Positions 6,451 through 13,552 of a stretch of DNA of 13,552 nt are shown here, one piece after another. Made by a program: the position numbers and the translations under genes. Within the stretch, counting starts at the first letter, position 1, and the number at the start of each line of letters is the position of its first letter. The notes beneath the pieces were generated by a model that saw only the letters and a list, made by a program, of their open reading frames with translations, made no database searches and was not told the DNA's origin. Source of the DNA: Deltaproteobacteria bacterium. GTDB taxonomy: Bacteria > SAR324 > NAC60-12. Where the stretch lies: NCBI GenBank assembly GCA_002716165.1, contig PAZT01000003.1:5138-18689 (forward strand), read 5' to 3'.

Positions 6451-6818
6451 AAATTGTTCAATTAAAAAAATTTAATTCCAAGATTTGCTCATGCTAAAAA
6501 TTTTAAAAAAATTCTTTATGAATATACTTTTTTTGTAATATTAATAATTATTAAACATAAACTTTTTTAGTTAAATCCACAGTAGCTGATTAAAATTAAG
6601 CCAATTAAAATAATCTTAAAATAAAGAAAATTTCCAAAATATAATTTCTCATATCATGCCCTATTTTTAAGTTGTAAATTGAGAAAATGCTGGCCTAATT
6701 ATATACCAGTATCTAGTTAAGCCTCTTTAAAACTGACCTGTTGAGAATACTTTTTGGACTAGAAACAAATATGGTGGGTCACAAATGAAGCGATCCAGCA
6801 AATTACTCGAATCGAGTC
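6451..6818 (-). other. Long metA leader between riboswitch and start codon, no gene seen
   Basis: These 368 bases hold no convincing gene; only ORFs of about 15 codons occur. The part next to the riboswitch (6773-6828) is structured: hairpins 6814-6828 and 6805-6817 compete, and 6773-6780 is complementary to part of the aptamer. The rest is very AT-rich. TATAAT on the minus strand (6698-6703) could be an internal promoter for metA that bypasses the riboswitch, but its -35 is poor. TTGCTCATGCTAAAAATTTT (6485-6504) recurs with one change at 58-77, upstream of efp. Confidence 0.5.
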
Positions 6819-6926
6819 GCATCGACTCCCACCGACAAATGTCAGTTGGGCTGGCATTAGCACCTTTATGCAGAAAAGGCTGCTCGACACTTCAAAGGGC
6901 CAGATCCCTAAGTGTCATCTTGATAC
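6819..6926 (-). promoter_or_regulatory. SAM-I riboswitch (S box) aptamer
   Basis: Read on the minus strand, the segment carries the SAM-I core in order. P1 is closed by GTATC (6922-6926) and GATGC (6819-6823), including one G-U pair, followed by the ATCAAGA start. P2 is GACACTT/AAGTGTC (6910-6916 with 6886-6892) around the GGGATCTGGCCC kink-turn and pseudoknot element. GCAGCC and P3 (CCTTT/AAAGG) follow, then the conserved AAGGTGCTAA joining strand (complement of 6857-6866). P4 is CCCA(A)CTGAC with GTCGGTGGG (6841-6850 with 6828-6836). These match the family consensus in sequence and pairing. Binding of S-adenosylmethionine normally turns the downstream gene off. The next gene on this strand is metA, which fits; glnD ends 70 bases before it. 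Confidence 0.9.
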
Positions 6927-6995
6927 AAATGGATAATTAAGATCGCATATTTATAAATATAGTCAAGTTGTTTTAACCAATCTTATGCATAAATA

Positions 6996-9900
6996 TTAAA
7001 TTTCTGAGGGGCTCATTAGCCCTTGTTTGAGAGATTCCTCAAAATCTGATCCCACTATTTTTTCTTGATCAGAAGGTATTATATAGAATGTATCAATCAC
7101 CTGATGCCCAATTGTGGAAATTACAGCTTGTTGTATCGTGACATTTACATGGTCAAATGCGTTAACCATTTTGTAATAAACCATTGGAGCATCTTCTGCT
7201 GTAATTTTAATTCGAAGAAAATTTTTATCCTTTCTGGAAAAATCAGTTTTTTCTGGAGATTTATTATTCAATAAAGGGAAACCACCCTTTGATATATTGT
7301 TTAATTCACCAATAATATATCCTTTTTTATCATCATCCAAATACTCAAGATGTAGTTTTGTGTTGTATAGAAATGTTTGTGAGTTTAAATTTAGTGGTGG
7401 AGGTTTGTTAATTTTGATGGAGTTTTCGAGTTCTCTAGGGAAAATTACATTGTCTTCCTCACTAACTGAGACCTTAAGATAGTAGCAAAATGCAACTTGA
7501 CCGCTTGAAAATTGAATCTGATTGATTTTTGCTGACTCAATGTTAATGTGCTTCAACATTAAAGTATAGGCAATTCTGCTGTGAATTTGAGGCTGATCAT
7601 GAACATAGATTAAAAGTCCGTTAAGCTTACCTCTTGCATTAGTTATAACATTTACAATCGCTGGCCTATCCAGTTGATTGAAGATTGAAAGATTTTCTGC
7701 AAGCATATCAGGAGTAGAACTATGCAAAAAACGATTTGGAAATGAAGCAAAAAACCAGTTAATATTAGGATTATATCCCTCTGTAAGTAACTGCAAAGTT
7801 TTCTTGCTGATTGACTTTCGGATAGTCCTTATTAGTTTATCAGTGGTCTGGTCAGTTCCAAGTTTATCCAATGAACCTAATTTGAGGTCACGCCATAGAA
7901 CTTTCAATTCATCTTCGGATTTTTTAAGAAGTTGCATCTCTTCAGCGTTGATCTTTTTTAATGGCTTAAACAAAACTGATTCCAGATTTTCATTAAGACT
8001 TCTGTTTATTAATAAATAAATGCGTGTATCTGACTCCAAGTCATTCTTTTTAACATCCAAATAAGCATTGATGAAATCCATTGAATCTTCTTGAACTTTA
8101 GATGATCTCATTTCAGCAAATACACGATAAGTCTCATCAAAAAATGATCTCAATCCACGTGTAGAGTGAATATTAGTATCATTAACAGCAATGAAGTCAG
8201 AAATATTGCAAAGATAAATCAAAATGATATTTATCAAGTTACGGTCAGCAATCTCAAAAAAGTTCTGAAGTGCCTGATCAAAGTAAGCCGATGTTTTACT
8301 TAACTGAACCAATGTTGAGTGATGTACAATAAGCAGTGAAACTAGTGTAAGCAATTCCTGATCATTATAACCTATTTTCTCTAAAGCTTGCACTGCCATT
8401 GATGTCCCTGAAACCTCATGATCGGCATGTGGATCAATTTTTCCCAAATCATGAAAAAATATTCCCCATTTAAGAGCAATTATATGCTTTTCTTGAAGAT
8501 ACTGATGTAATTCTGGATAATCATATTTTAGCCTGTAAAGCTCCTTTTGAACATGATCTAAAGCCTTAAGTGTATGCATACAAACAGTACGCTGGTGTAC
8601 TGAAAGATTCCTCAGTAAAAATCGCATTTTGTTAGTTTCCGGGATGAAACAACCAATTAATGTATTAGGGAGATTCTCATCATTTATTGGTTCACATATT
8701 TCAAACATAATGCTCAGAGCATTTGAAGCAAAAGGAGCCAGCAATATAGTGCTAAAACGACTAGATATTTTTTTTCTATTTGATTTAATTACTTCAGGAG
8801 TCAAAACTTTGATTAATTCAGACATTTCATCTTTTAGATCGAAAGACAAGTCATAATCAGATATACTCACGTATTCAAACAATTCCAGTAAGGCACATGG
8901 ATCATTAAAAATCAGTGATAACGGTACCTGAGGAAGACCTTCAATAGCATTTACCTCTAAAATAAGCCGTTTCCCTAGATGAACAATAACCTGGAAATTA
9001 GAAAATGTTCTGACTATAGTTCGGTCCAACAAACGCTGCAAAATAGCTTGAGATAAATATTGAATGTAATCTACCATCTGCAGGCGGTATCTATCAAAAT
9101 CATCTATGCTCTGGAAACGCTCCTTTTTAAGCAAGTAAAGACGTTCCGTTGAATCGTTAATAAAATTTAATTTTAAATCTTCATCAGAAAGTCCAGTTCC
9201 GAGTGCCTCATCATCAAAGTGAAATTTTTTTGCAGTCGCAGAAAAATTGCGTAAGTCATAAAAGAATTCAAGCGCCTGACAAAGCTTAAAACCCTGCTTA
9301 GGAGAAATTATTCTCTTCTGAATCAAAAGAGACAGCATTTCTGCAGTTTGACTAGGGAAGACACCAAAAGTTGCTGCAGCTAGCCAAAGAGGAATTTGAA
9401 TAGAACGTAAACCTCCTTTATTTTCCTTTATATTCATCTGATTTAGTTCAGGAATCTCACATTTTTCATATGCACTAATCTGACTCAGCACAAATGATTC
9501 ATAAGGTAAAATCTGAAAAAATCTGCGCTTCAAGGCATTTGCTAGATTCTTACTGCCAAGCAGAACTCTGCTTTCTAATATGGAGGGAATGGTATGTATT
9601 GTGGAGGGTTCTTTAAAACGTGATAAATCTTCATTTAGTTCAAAATATTGGTGAGCGGTGTCTATTCCTGATTTTCGGAGAAGATGCTCTATATGTATTA
9701 TAAATTGTCTATATATTTCTGCTTCCGCAGCATTTAACTGCTGAGTATCTAGACAATAACCCAGATCTTTATCTGAAGCAAAACTAAGCTCACACCTTCC
9801 GTATCCTCCCCTAGCAAAGATTACAAAATTGTTTAGCAAAAAATCACGTTTAAGTTCTGATTTTGGGATCAAAGGAAGTTGTTCTTCCAGTTTAAGAATT

Positions 9901-10454
9901 CTCTCGTTCAGTTGATCAATTGCATTACTTAACTCTACTTTAATGCTATTATAATATTTATAAAGTTGTCTTTGATCCGGTTCATCTGTTTTAGATTCAA
10001 GTTTCTTAATTTCTTCCTGAGTATGGCTGAGTTTTTTACTTTTTCCATGAAGTGATTTTTTTGCAAATTTGTACTCTTTGTTCAGATCTTCATTAACCCT
10101 TTTCGATAGTATTGAAATATCTGAAAATGCAAATTCAAAAGCTGACTGAATGATACTATCCAAAAGAATAGTATTTTTAAAAAGGATCTGAAATGAATTT
10201 TTCGTATGCAAACTTTCTTCTACTAGTTCCCTATACTGCTCTTGATAATATTGCAAAACTACCTCAGCAAAAACATTTTCGCGCAAAGTAAGATGCTCAT
10301 TCGTATGACTGGAACTGATTTTGTCTTTCTGCCATGCTTCATCAAGTTGAGAAAGCATTTCATCTAGATAGACCTGTTGATTTTTATAATCCTCAGGTAA
10401 GAGAAACTGTGATAAAAAAGGGTAATTTTCGTTTGGAGAGAAGCTATGGTCCAT
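6996..10454 (-). CDS. glnD: GlnD, [protein-PII] uridylyltransferase/uridylyl-removing enzyme, long form
   Basis: GlnD adds UMP to PII proteins when glutamine is low and removes it when glutamine is high, setting nitrogen control. Domains in order: nucleotidyltransferase from about 206, with GGYGRCEL (216-223) and the metal ligands Asp228 and Asp230 (SDKD); the GlnD helical region with KGGLRSIQ..LW (346-357); an HD phosphohydrolase (about 625-760) with His627, HDLGK (668-672), HH (711-712) and Asp753; two ACT domains at about 935-1000 and 1080-1128 for glutamine sensing. At 1152 residues it is some 260 longer than E. coli GlnD (890). Most of the excess is an N-terminal helical extension (1-205), with a charged coiled-coil-like stretch at 120-195. 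The usual GRGGDHS after the HD motif is IDPHADHE here. All key metal ligands remain, so activity is likely. No glnB, glnA or ntr gene lies in the window. Confidence 0.9.
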   Translation of the reverse strand: MDHSFSPNENYPFLSQFLLPEDYKNQQVYLDEMLSQLDEAWQKDKISSSHTNEHLTLRENVFAEVVLQYYQEQYRELVEESLHTKNSFQILFKNTILLDSIIQSAFEFAFSDISILSKRVNEDLNKEYKFAKKSLHGKSKKLSHTQEEIKKLESKTDEPDQRQLYKYYNSIKVELSNAIDQLNERILKLEEQLPLIPKSELKRDFLLNNFVIFARGGYGRCELSFASDKDLGYCLDTQQLNAAEAEIYRQFIIHIEHLLRKSGIDTAHQYFELNEDLSRFKEPSTIHTIPSILESRVLLGSKNLANALKRRFFQILPYESFVLSQISAYEKCEIPELNQMNIKENKGGLRSIQIPLWLAAATFGVFPSQTAEMLSLLIQKRIISPKQGFKLCQALEFFYDLRNFSATAKKFHFDDEALGTGLSDEDLKLNFINDSTERLYLLKKERFQSIDDFDRYRLQMVDYIQYLSQAILQRLLDRTIVRTFSNFQVIVHLGKRLILEVNAIEGLPQVPLSLIFNDPCALLELFEYVSISDYDLSFDLKDEMSELIKVLTPEVIKSNRKKISSRFSTILLAPFASNALSIMFEICEPINDENLPNTLIGCFIPETNKMRFLLRNLSVHQRTVCMHTLKALDHVQKELYRLKYDYPELHQYLQEKHIIALKWGIFFHDLGKIDPHADHEVSGTSMAVQALEKIGYNDQELLTLVSLLIVHHSTLVQLSKTSAYFDQALQNFFEIADRNLINIILIYLCNISDFIAVNDTNIHSTRGLRSFFDETYRVFAEMRSSKVQEDSMDFINAYLDVKKNDLESDTRIYLLINRSLNENLESVLFKPLKKINAEEMQLLKKSEDELKVLWRDLKLGSLDKLGTDQTTDKLIRTIRKSISKKTLQLLTEGYNPNINWFFASFPNRFLHSSTPDMLAENLSIFNQLDRPAIVNVITNARGKLNGLLIYVHDQPQIHSRIAYTLMLKHINIESAKINQIQFSSGQVAFCYYLKVSVSEEDNVIFPRELENSIKINKPPPLNLNSQTFLYNTKLHLEYLDDDKKGYIIGELNNISKGGFPLLNNKSPEKTDFSRKDKNFLRIKITAEDAPMVYYKMVNAFDHVNVTIQQAVISTIGHQVIDTFYIIPSDQEKIVGSDFEESLKQGLMSPSEI

Positions 10455-10588
10455 TAATCAAATTAAGCGACAGTCTACATCTAAAAATTTTAAAGAGACA
10501 TGCATCCAATTTAATTTAAAAGCAATTGTCTTTTCCTCATTTAATTTTTCTCTAATCTTTTGAACGCAGATCAATAATCAAAATTTTA

Positions 10589-11653
10589 TCAAAAAAGTTT
10601 TTTTTGCACTTGTTCCTGAACTTCAATCCCAAGATGTTTATAGGCTTTTTCGGTAGCAATTCTTCCTCTTGAGGTACGCTGCAAAAAACCTTTGAGCAAC
10701 AAATATGGTTCATATACGTCTTCAATTGTATCTTTTTCTTCTGAAACTGCCGCAGAAAGAGTATTTAGCCCTACTGGACTACCTCCAAATTTTACAATAA
10801 GTGCTTCCAGTATACGACAGTCCATTTGATCGAGTCCTTCCAAATCAATACTCATTTTTGACAAACTAGTCTCAACTAGAGCTTGAGTTATAATTCCAGA
10901 AGTTTCCATATCAGCAAAATCACGGCAACGTTTCAGCAAACGGTTTGCTATTCTGGGTGTCCCTCTTGCTCTTCGAGCCAATTCCAATGAAGCTTCCTCA
11001 ACAATCTCAATCCCAAGTAAAGATGCGGCACGTAAAATAATGGATTTCAACTCTTCAGGTTCATAAAAATTTAGCCTGAATTGAATTCCAAAACGTTCCC
11101 TCAATGGTGAAGAAAGCAAACCTGCTCTTGTTGTTGCTCCAACCAAAGTAAAATGAGGTAAATCGATCTTCACTGTTCTTGCTCCTGGGCCTTCTCCAAT
11201 TATTATGTCAAGTGTAAAATCCTCCATTGCTCCATAGAGAACTTCCTCTACAACCCTGTTCATTCTATGAATTTCATCAACAAACATAATTGTTCCTGAA
11301 TCAAGGTTCGTGAGAATTGCAGCCAAATCCCCCTGCCTCTCAATGACTGGTCCAGAAGTAGATCGAAGTTCTACTCCCATTTCTCGAGCTAAAATATTTG
11401 CAAGAGTCGTTTTTCCAAGTCCAGGAGGTCCACTTAATAGAACGTGATCCAGAGCATGTCCTCGTTTTTTTGCAGCTCCTATAAATACTTCGAGATTTTC
11501 CTTAATTTCTTTTTGTCCGATATAGTCTCTAAGACGTTCTGGTCGCAATGAATGATCATAATTTTCTCCCAACTGAGATTCTGGTGCTACCAATCGCTCT
11601 TCAGTATTTACACGATCTTCTGAGGGTACTTTGTCCAGAGATGTTTCCTGCAT
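10589..11653 (-). CDS. ruvB: Holliday junction branch-migration ATPase RuvB
   Basis: RuvB is the hexameric AAA+ motor that, with RuvA, drives branch migration of Holliday junctions before RuvC cuts them. The 354-residue product is near full family length. Walker A is GPPGLGKT (75-82), Walker B is FVDEIHR (124-130), sensor 1 is GATTRAG (172-178) and the arginine-finger region is SPLRERFG (182-189). A sensor 2 motif GTPRIANRLLKR and a C-terminal winged helix (VGLNTLSAAV, then PYLLLKGFLQRTSRGR) follow. The N-terminal 35 residues are variable, then SLRPERLRDYIGQ opens the conserved core. Its ATG lies 6 bases after the stop of the phospholipid-synthase gene, so the two are probably co-transcribed; glnD follows after 134 bases. 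ruvA and ruvC are not nearby, unlike the common ruvCAB arrangement. Confidence 0.97.
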   Translation of the reverse strand: MQETSLDKVPSEDRVNTEERLVAPESQLGENYDHSLRPERLRDYIGQKEIKENLEVFIGAAKKRGHALDHVLLSGPPGLGKTTLANILAREMGVELRSTSGPVIERQGDLAAILTNLDSGTIMFVDEIHRMNRVVEEVLYGAMEDFTLDIIIGEGPGARTVKIDLPHFTLVGATTRAGLLSSPLRERFGIQFRLNFYEPEELKSIILRAASLLGIEIVEEASLELARRARGTPRIANRLLKRCRDFADMETSGIITQALVETSLSKMSIDLEGLDQMDCRILEALIVKFGGSPVGLNTLSAAVSEEKDTIEDVYEPYLLLKGFLQRTSRGRIATEKAYKHLGIEVQEQVQKKLF

Positions 11654-11659
11654 TTCTTT

Positions 11660-13156
11660 TTATATTGATGAGGGAGGGGATTCCGGGTGCTCTCTAGAAG
11701 CAAGTTCTGGAGTTATTCGCCAAGTGTATAATGGAGACAAAACGTATAAGAGTAGGTATCCCAAAGCAACATGTCCAAAATATGGTGTAAATGCAAATCC
11801 AATGATCAAACTAATTGTAAAAATTAAAAATTTCCTGCTGCGGCTCATTAAGCGACCTATGTGCATATATCTAATTGGAAAACATACCATCAGTATGGCA
11901 GCAAAAATCATAAGAAAAAAACAAAACTGTGCCCAGAAATTTATATCTAGAGAATTCATTTCAAGAGACTTACCAAGCATAATAAATGGTGCCGCAACTA
12001 ACAAAGCTGCACCTGGTACCGGGATTCCCTTAAAAAACCCAGGAATACTGTTTTGATCAAAAATAAAGAATAAAAGTCTTGTTACGCCTAAAACTATATA
12101 AAGTATTGCAATCCATCCATACGGAAGACTCTGGATTGAACTATCATCAACCTGCTCCATCAACATATAAAAAATGACAGCTGGTGCTATACAGAAACTA
12201 ACTGTATCTGAAACATCATCGAGGATTCCACCCAAAGTAATATTATATTTTTTGGGTTTTGCAGATGGAAGAGGAGTTGTGAGGCCAAGTTTTCTAGCAA
12301 CAGATCCATCAATTTTATCAAAAAACCCTGCACCAAGAAGAATCAAGTATGCTTCCTGAATTCGTCCGCGATAGGCAAACATAATAGCCAAAACTCCCAT
12401 AAGAGCATTCATCACAGTGAATGCATTCGGAAAAACAGCTAGTATTCGTCGGCGTAATACTTTATCATCCAAACAAAGTTCGTCCAGACATGCAGTCCCA
12501 TATTTTCGACAATAACCGGCTATAGAACCAAAATTAATAATTAGAAACAAAATTTCAAGAAAGAACAGTTGTTGAATCGGAATTGCTCCCAACCAGCTCA
12601 TCCATGAATAGAGTGAAGAATCTGGCCCCCCTGGAATATAAAATGCGTGAATGTATAGTATAACTCCTACAGGGGCTGCTACCATTGTACGCAGTCTTGT
12701 AACTTCCTTCATCTCCTCTTCTTCACCTTTCCTAAGAGAAAAATTTCGCATAAAATGTGCGAAGTTATCCCTTAGTAAAACTGTTACACAAAGTACAAAT
12801 ACAAAAACTACATGTAGCATTTCAAGTCGCAAATTTGCACTTTCCGGCAAATACTGATAACGCCACATCATACCAACAGCAACCATAGGAAAAACAATAG
12901 AATATACGACTTTATCCATTATCCTATCTGCCAAATGAGATAATCTTGCCTGAGGCCTAAAGCGAGCAGCAAACCAGCCGTCAATAAGATCAAGAATCAT
13001 TGCGACAAGGAGAAAAATAACTCCACAAAAATATACTAATGGATTCTGGTCAAGCATAACTCCAATAGCGCACATCATTCCAGCAAACACTAATGGAGGA
13101 CGTCCATATACCAGCAAGGCAGCTACATTTTTCGAAAGAAGTTTTGGGTGGGACAT
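11660..13156 (-). CDS. Tandem CDP-alcohol phosphatidyltransferase (two domains; second PssA-like)
   Basis: This 498-residue polytopic membrane protein contains the CDP-alcohol phosphatidyltransferase signature twice. Domain 1 has DLIDGWFAAR (56-65) and Asp77/Asp81 (LADRIMDK); all four catalytic Asp are present, but the AR of the motif reads AA and the later Gly is Ser73. Domain 2 has DKIDGSVARK (280-289), Gly309, Asp313 and Asp317 (GGILDDVSD). It continues TVSFCIAPA, as in phosphatidylserine synthase. It carries about 12 extra residues between AR and Gly. Such enzymes transfer a phosphatidyl group from a CDP-lipid to an alcohol, here probably serine for domain 2; the domain 1 acceptor is unknown. 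The charged patch KGEEEEMKE (143-151) marks a soluble loop in the domain 1 half. It lies between pyrB (67 bases upstream) and ruvB (6 bases downstream). No psd gene is in view. Confidence 0.88.
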   Translation of the reverse strand: MSHPKLLSKNVAALLVYGRPPLVFAGMMCAIGVMLDQNPLVYFCGVIFLLVAMILDLIDGWFAARFRPQARLSHLADRIMDKVVYSIVFPMVAVGMMWRYQYLPESANLRLEMLHVVFVFVLCVTVLLRDNFAHFMRNFSLRKGEEEEMKEVTRLRTMVAAPVGVILYIHAFYIPGGPDSSLYSWMSWLGAIPIQQLFFLEILFLIINFGSIAGYCRKYGTACLDELCLDDKVLRRRILAVFPNAFTVMNALMGVLAIMFAYRGRIQEAYLILLGAGFFDKIDGSVARKLGLTTPLPSAKPKKYNITLGGILDDVSDTVSFCIAPAVIFYMLMEQVDDSSIQSLPYGWIAILYIVLGVTRLLFFIFDQNSIPGFFKGIPVPGAALLVAAPFIMLGKSLEMNSLDINFWAQFCFFLMIFAAILMVCFPIRYMHIGRLMSRSRKFLIFTISLIIGFAFTPYFGHVALGYLLLYVLSPLYTWRITPELASREHPESPPSSI

Positions 13157-13223
13157 ACTCAGATTAATAAAAAAATTCTTAGTTTTTTTTCATTATATTG
13201 TGTTTATAATTTCAGTGATTATT

Positions 13224-13552
13224 TTAATACTCATCCAATCGATGTGCAACATTGAACACATAAAGCAAAAGTGCTGCCCTGATATATACGCCATTTCGCA
13301 ATTGCCTCCAATACATTGCACGAGGGTCAGCATCAACATTTGGAGAAATTTCATTCCTTCTAGGTAAAGGATGTAAAATAATAGATGAAGGTTTCATCTT
13401 TTTTATGTTTTCTGTAGTCAAACTAAATTGTGAATAATCAATATTGTTTGATTCTCCTGAAAGATCATATTCATCCTGAATCCTTGTCATGTAAATACAA
13501 TCCACTTTTGAAAGAACACTCTCAAGTTTATCAGTTTTATTAATCTTTACTC
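13224..13552 (-). CDS. pyrB: Aspartate carbamoyltransferase catalytic subunit, C-terminal part (cut by window edge)
   Basis: PyrB joins carbamoyl phosphate and L-aspartate in the second step of pyrimidine synthesis. The frame stays open to the right edge, so only about the last 108 residues are visible and the true start lies outside. An internal GTG at 13505 is not the start, since the preceding codons (TDKLESVLSKVDCIYMTR) are normal family sequence. Recognisable are YMTRIQ, then HPLPRRNEI (the carbamoyl-phosphate/aspartate loop around E. coli His265-Leu267), the D.DPRAMYWRQ segment and the terminal helix GVYIRAALLLYV. It is followed by the phospholipid-synthase gene on the same strand after 67 bases, with no strong terminator seen between them. 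Confidence 0.95.
   Translation of the reverse strand, partial: VKINKTDKLESVLSKVDCIYMTRIQDEYDLSGESNNIDYSQFSLTTENIKKMKPSSIILHPLPRRNEISPNVDADPRAMYWRQLRNGVYIRAALLLYVFNVAHRLDEY

Noticed and set aside
6931..6990. Promoter for the riboswitch transcript, TTGACT on the minus strand.
   Set aside because: No acceptable -10 lies 16-18 bases downstream; a promoter must be nearby but I cannot place it.
7678..8019. 113-codon frame on the + strand opposite glnD.
   Set aside because: It lies wholly antisense to conserved GlnD sequence and its translation looks like no protein family.
10455..10588. Small frames between ruvB and glnD, including a 15-codon one ending just before the glnD start.
   Set aside because: No ribosome-binding site or attenuator-like structure; likely chance.
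11631..12056. 141-codon frame on the + strand opposite the tandem transferase gene.
   Set aside because: Antisense shadow of a well-supported membrane protein; no start signal or recognisable motif.

Overview
The window is AT-rich (roughly one third G+C by eye) and dense with bacterial housekeeping genes: efp, epmA, metA, glnD, ruvB and pyrB. EF-P with an EpmA-type lysyl-transferase, GlnD, and an HrcA/CIRCE operator together point to a Gram-negative, proteobacteria-like organism. A low-GC, probably marine, delta-like lineage is plausible, but that is a guess from sequence flavour. There are no tRNAs, rRNAs, CRISPR arrays, insertion sequences or phage genes, so this looks like an ordinary chromosomal segment with a few unusual pieces.

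Left part, mostly + strand. efp (198-764) and epmA (1002-2264) encode the ribosome rescue factor for polyproline stalls and the enzyme that beta-lysylates it. A small membrane-protein gene of the DUF6122 type follows (2311-2622). It is interrupted by one in-frame TAG where the family normally has Leu. Next comes a CIRCE operator (2691-2717) with promoter elements in front of an unrecognised 73-residue protein (2857-3078), so a probable HrcA heat-shock regulon member that is not a chaperone. A hairpin with a U-tract on the minus strand probably terminates the convergent TerB-like gene (3290-3700). A small stand-alone HNH nuclease gene (3841-4257) diverges from it.

Right part, all on the - strand and read from right to left: the end of pyrB (13224 to the window edge), a protein with two tandem CDP-alcohol phosphatidyltransferase domains (11660-13156), ruvB (10589-11653), a long GlnD (6996-10454), then a SAM-I riboswitch (6819-6926) with a long leader before metA (5521-6450), and finally a membrane-anchored protein with a strongly basic tail and no acidic residues in its last 165 positions (4302-5408). 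ruvB lies 6 bases behind the phospholipid-synthase gene, so pyrB to glnD may be partly co-transcribed. The riboswitch fits methionine feedback on metA.

I do not see a clear new multi-gene system. The best leads are the CIRCE-controlled small protein, the tandem phospholipid synthase, the amber-interrupted DUF6122 gene, the SAM-I switch with competing hairpins far upstream of metA, and the acid-free basic-tail protein.
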